Assembly: GCA_029262065.1 (NCBI GenBank)
Contig: JAJDAC010000015.1
Location: forward strand, 62,001 to 126,000
Source of the DNA: Candidatus Krumholzibacteriota bacterium
GTDB taxonomy: Bacteria; Krumholzibacteriota; Krumholzibacteriia; JAJRXK01
Length of the DNA: 64,000 nucleotides
Direction: 5' to 3'
Position 1 is the stretch's first letter. Each line of letters begins with the position of its first letter. The notes beneath the pieces are model-generated. The model saw only the letters and a list, made by a program, of their open reading frames with translations. It had not been told where the DNA came from and made no database searches. Shown here one piece after another: positions 62,812 to 64,000 of this stretch. Position numbers and translations under genes: made by a program.

Positions 62812-63057
62812 AAGACTCTCTCCTTGGAAATAGACGTAGATGTCAAATCCGCACAATCGGGCATCCGTGCTGAGGGGACACAGCAGCACACGACGGCGCG
62901 GCGTGCTTCAATGGCACGTGCACGGACGTTTCGTTTTTCTTGAGGGAGATGCCGAGACGGCAGGAGTGGTTACTACGTTAGGGTAAGTCACGAACCCCGT
63001 CAAGGCGCTCCGCGGATATTCACATCGGGATTTCACCTCGGCCTCCAGAACCAAGCG

Positions 63058-64000
63058 TCAGCGCAGCACAGTCACCTTACGCCTCGCTTCAAACGTCTCT
63101 CCCTGCACGTGCAGGAAGTAAACGCCGGCGGCCAACTGGCTGGTTCGCAGCGCCCAGGTGATGGGCTCGTTGTGTTCGACCCGCCCCTCGAACACGACAT
63201 CTACGCGCCGTCCTCGCACATCGAACAGTTCCGCAGTGAGGTGCTGGTCCCGCGCGACTTCCAACACCACGGTCGCAACCGACGCTACCGGATGAGGTGA
63301 TGGGCCGCGCAATGAGAATCGCGTGTCGTTCAGCTCGAACTCGGGGGCCGAGGTTACCTGTGTACAGTCGCCGCCGCCGTCGGTAGTACGCATCATGACA
63401 CCGCCGGCACCGGCCACGATGTATTCCAGGTTGGTGACCATCGAACTGGCGTACAGGTCCACGTTGGTATCGGGGTTCAATTGACACCAGGTCACGCCGG
63501 TGTCAGCGGACTTCAGCACGGTGCCTTGCTGACCCACTGCGAGTAGAAAGAACCCGCTCTGGCCACTGGACCCAACGTGGTAGAGGTCCGCGTTGGTCCC
63601 GGTGACCGACTGCGTCCATGTCACGCCCGCGTCCGAGCTGCGGAGCACGGTGCCATTGTCGCCCACCACGACCAGCCAGGGCTGCGCCGCCTCGATGATG
63701 TGGTGCAGGTTTTCCGTGGTACCACTCACCATTTGGGACCAGTTTGCGCCACCGTCGGTGGTGCGCAGGATGACGCCGGCGTCACCTACGATCCAGTTGG
63801 TCGAATGGGTGAAGCCTGCTCCGTGGTTCAGACCTGTGCTCACACCGGAGCTGAAGGGTGACCAATCGACGCCGAAGTTTTGCGAGTTGTAGAGCGTGCC
63901 ATCGGACCCCACCGCATTCGAAACACCGCTCGACCGGGAGTAGTTTCGAAAACGTGCATTCGCGTTCGGAACGTTGCGGACGAGCCACGTGGTTCCGTTC
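63058..64000 (-). CDS. YCF48/BNR-repeat secreted protein with sorting-type tail, 5' end beyond window
   Basis: The frame is open to the right edge (about 313 residues seen), so an N-terminus at 63912 is not real. The visible part has YCF48-type beta-propeller repeats about 40 residues long (AGVILRTTDGGANWSQMVSG, NGTVLRSSDAGVTWTQSVTG, QGTVLKSADTGVTWCQL, GGVMMRTTDGGGDC). The C-terminus (LRGPSPHPVASVATVVLEV to KVTVLR) is a FlgD-like sorting domain with a degenerate 'P-N-P' step. Probably an exported surface protein; ligand unknown. Confidence 0.82.
   Translation of the reverse strand, partial: NGTTWLVRNVPNANARFRNYSRSSGVSNAVGSDGTLYNSQNFGVDWSPFSSGVSTGLNHGAGFTHSTNWIVGDAGVILRTTDGGANWSQMVSGTTENLHHIIEAAQPWLVVVGDNGTVLRSSDAGVTWTQSVTGTNADLYHVGSSGQSGFFLLAVGQQGTVLKSADTGVTWCQLNPDTNVDLYASSMVTNLEYIVAGAGGVMMRTTDGGGDCTQVTSAPEFELNDTRFSLRGPSPHPVASVATVVLEVARDQHLTAELFDVRGRRVDVVFEGRVEHNEPITWALRTSQLAAGVYFLHVQGETFEARRKVTVLR

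Overview
The window looks like a chromosomal segment from a high-GC (roughly 60% or more) Gram-negative bacterium of the FCB superphylum, of the Eisenbacteria/Krumholzibacteria/Latescibacteria kind. The main evidence is a secretome in which nine proteins share a FlgD-Ig-like C-terminal domain with a 'P-N-P-[FL]-N-P'-type opening (degenerate in two of them), a 'D-x-R-G-R' core and a short hydrophobic end finishing in K or R. These tails resemble type IX secretion (Por) sorting domains. The lineage is an inference.

Left part (1-14 kb): an MFS transporter (cut by the window edge) and a PGM1-like ATP-grasp peptide ligase lie in tandem. After them come secreted proteins: two metallopeptidases with sorting tails, a small inner-membrane protein, an SRPBCC protein and a large lipoprotein that looks like a subtilase without its catalytic residues. 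Middle part (14-30 kb): an accessory mosaic centred on one intact tRNA-Arg(TCT). A 3' half of the same tRNA at 16.3 kb and a 5' half at 26.7 kb break at the same nucleotide, and a further 5' fragment lies at 14.1 kb. Between and beside them are two HipBA toxin-antitoxin modules, an ArsR-VOC-VOC operon, an ftsH remnant fused to the 3' end of an NDH-2 gene, an IS transposase remnant, secreted beta-helix/VCBS proteins and degraded copies of them.

30-42 kb: a quinoprotein-type dehydrogenase fused to cytochrome c and discoidin domains, a GH81 beta-1,3-glucanase with PKD and CBM6 modules, lipoproteins, and a Ser/Thr kinase with TolB-like and TPR regions. 42-49.5 kb: a compact minus-strand operon encodes a BlaI-type repressor, an M56 metallopeptidase and a CusCBA/CzcCBA-type RND efflux system. 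The M56 protein has a His/Cys-rich loop between membrane segments, and a perfect 19-bp palindrome overlaps the operon's -35 box. I read this as a candidate metal-responsive BlaR1/BlaI-like circuit; it is the most interesting intact system here.

49.7-64 kb: another secreted metallopeptidase with a lamin-tail-like region, a voltage-gated-type K+ channel coupled to NDH-2, an FGE-sulfatase-domain lipoprotein, a large secreted protein, an M81/MlrC-type peptidase, two small conserved soluble proteins, two small secreted proteins and a YCF48-like secreted protein running off the right edge. No rRNA, CRISPR array or phage structural gene was seen.
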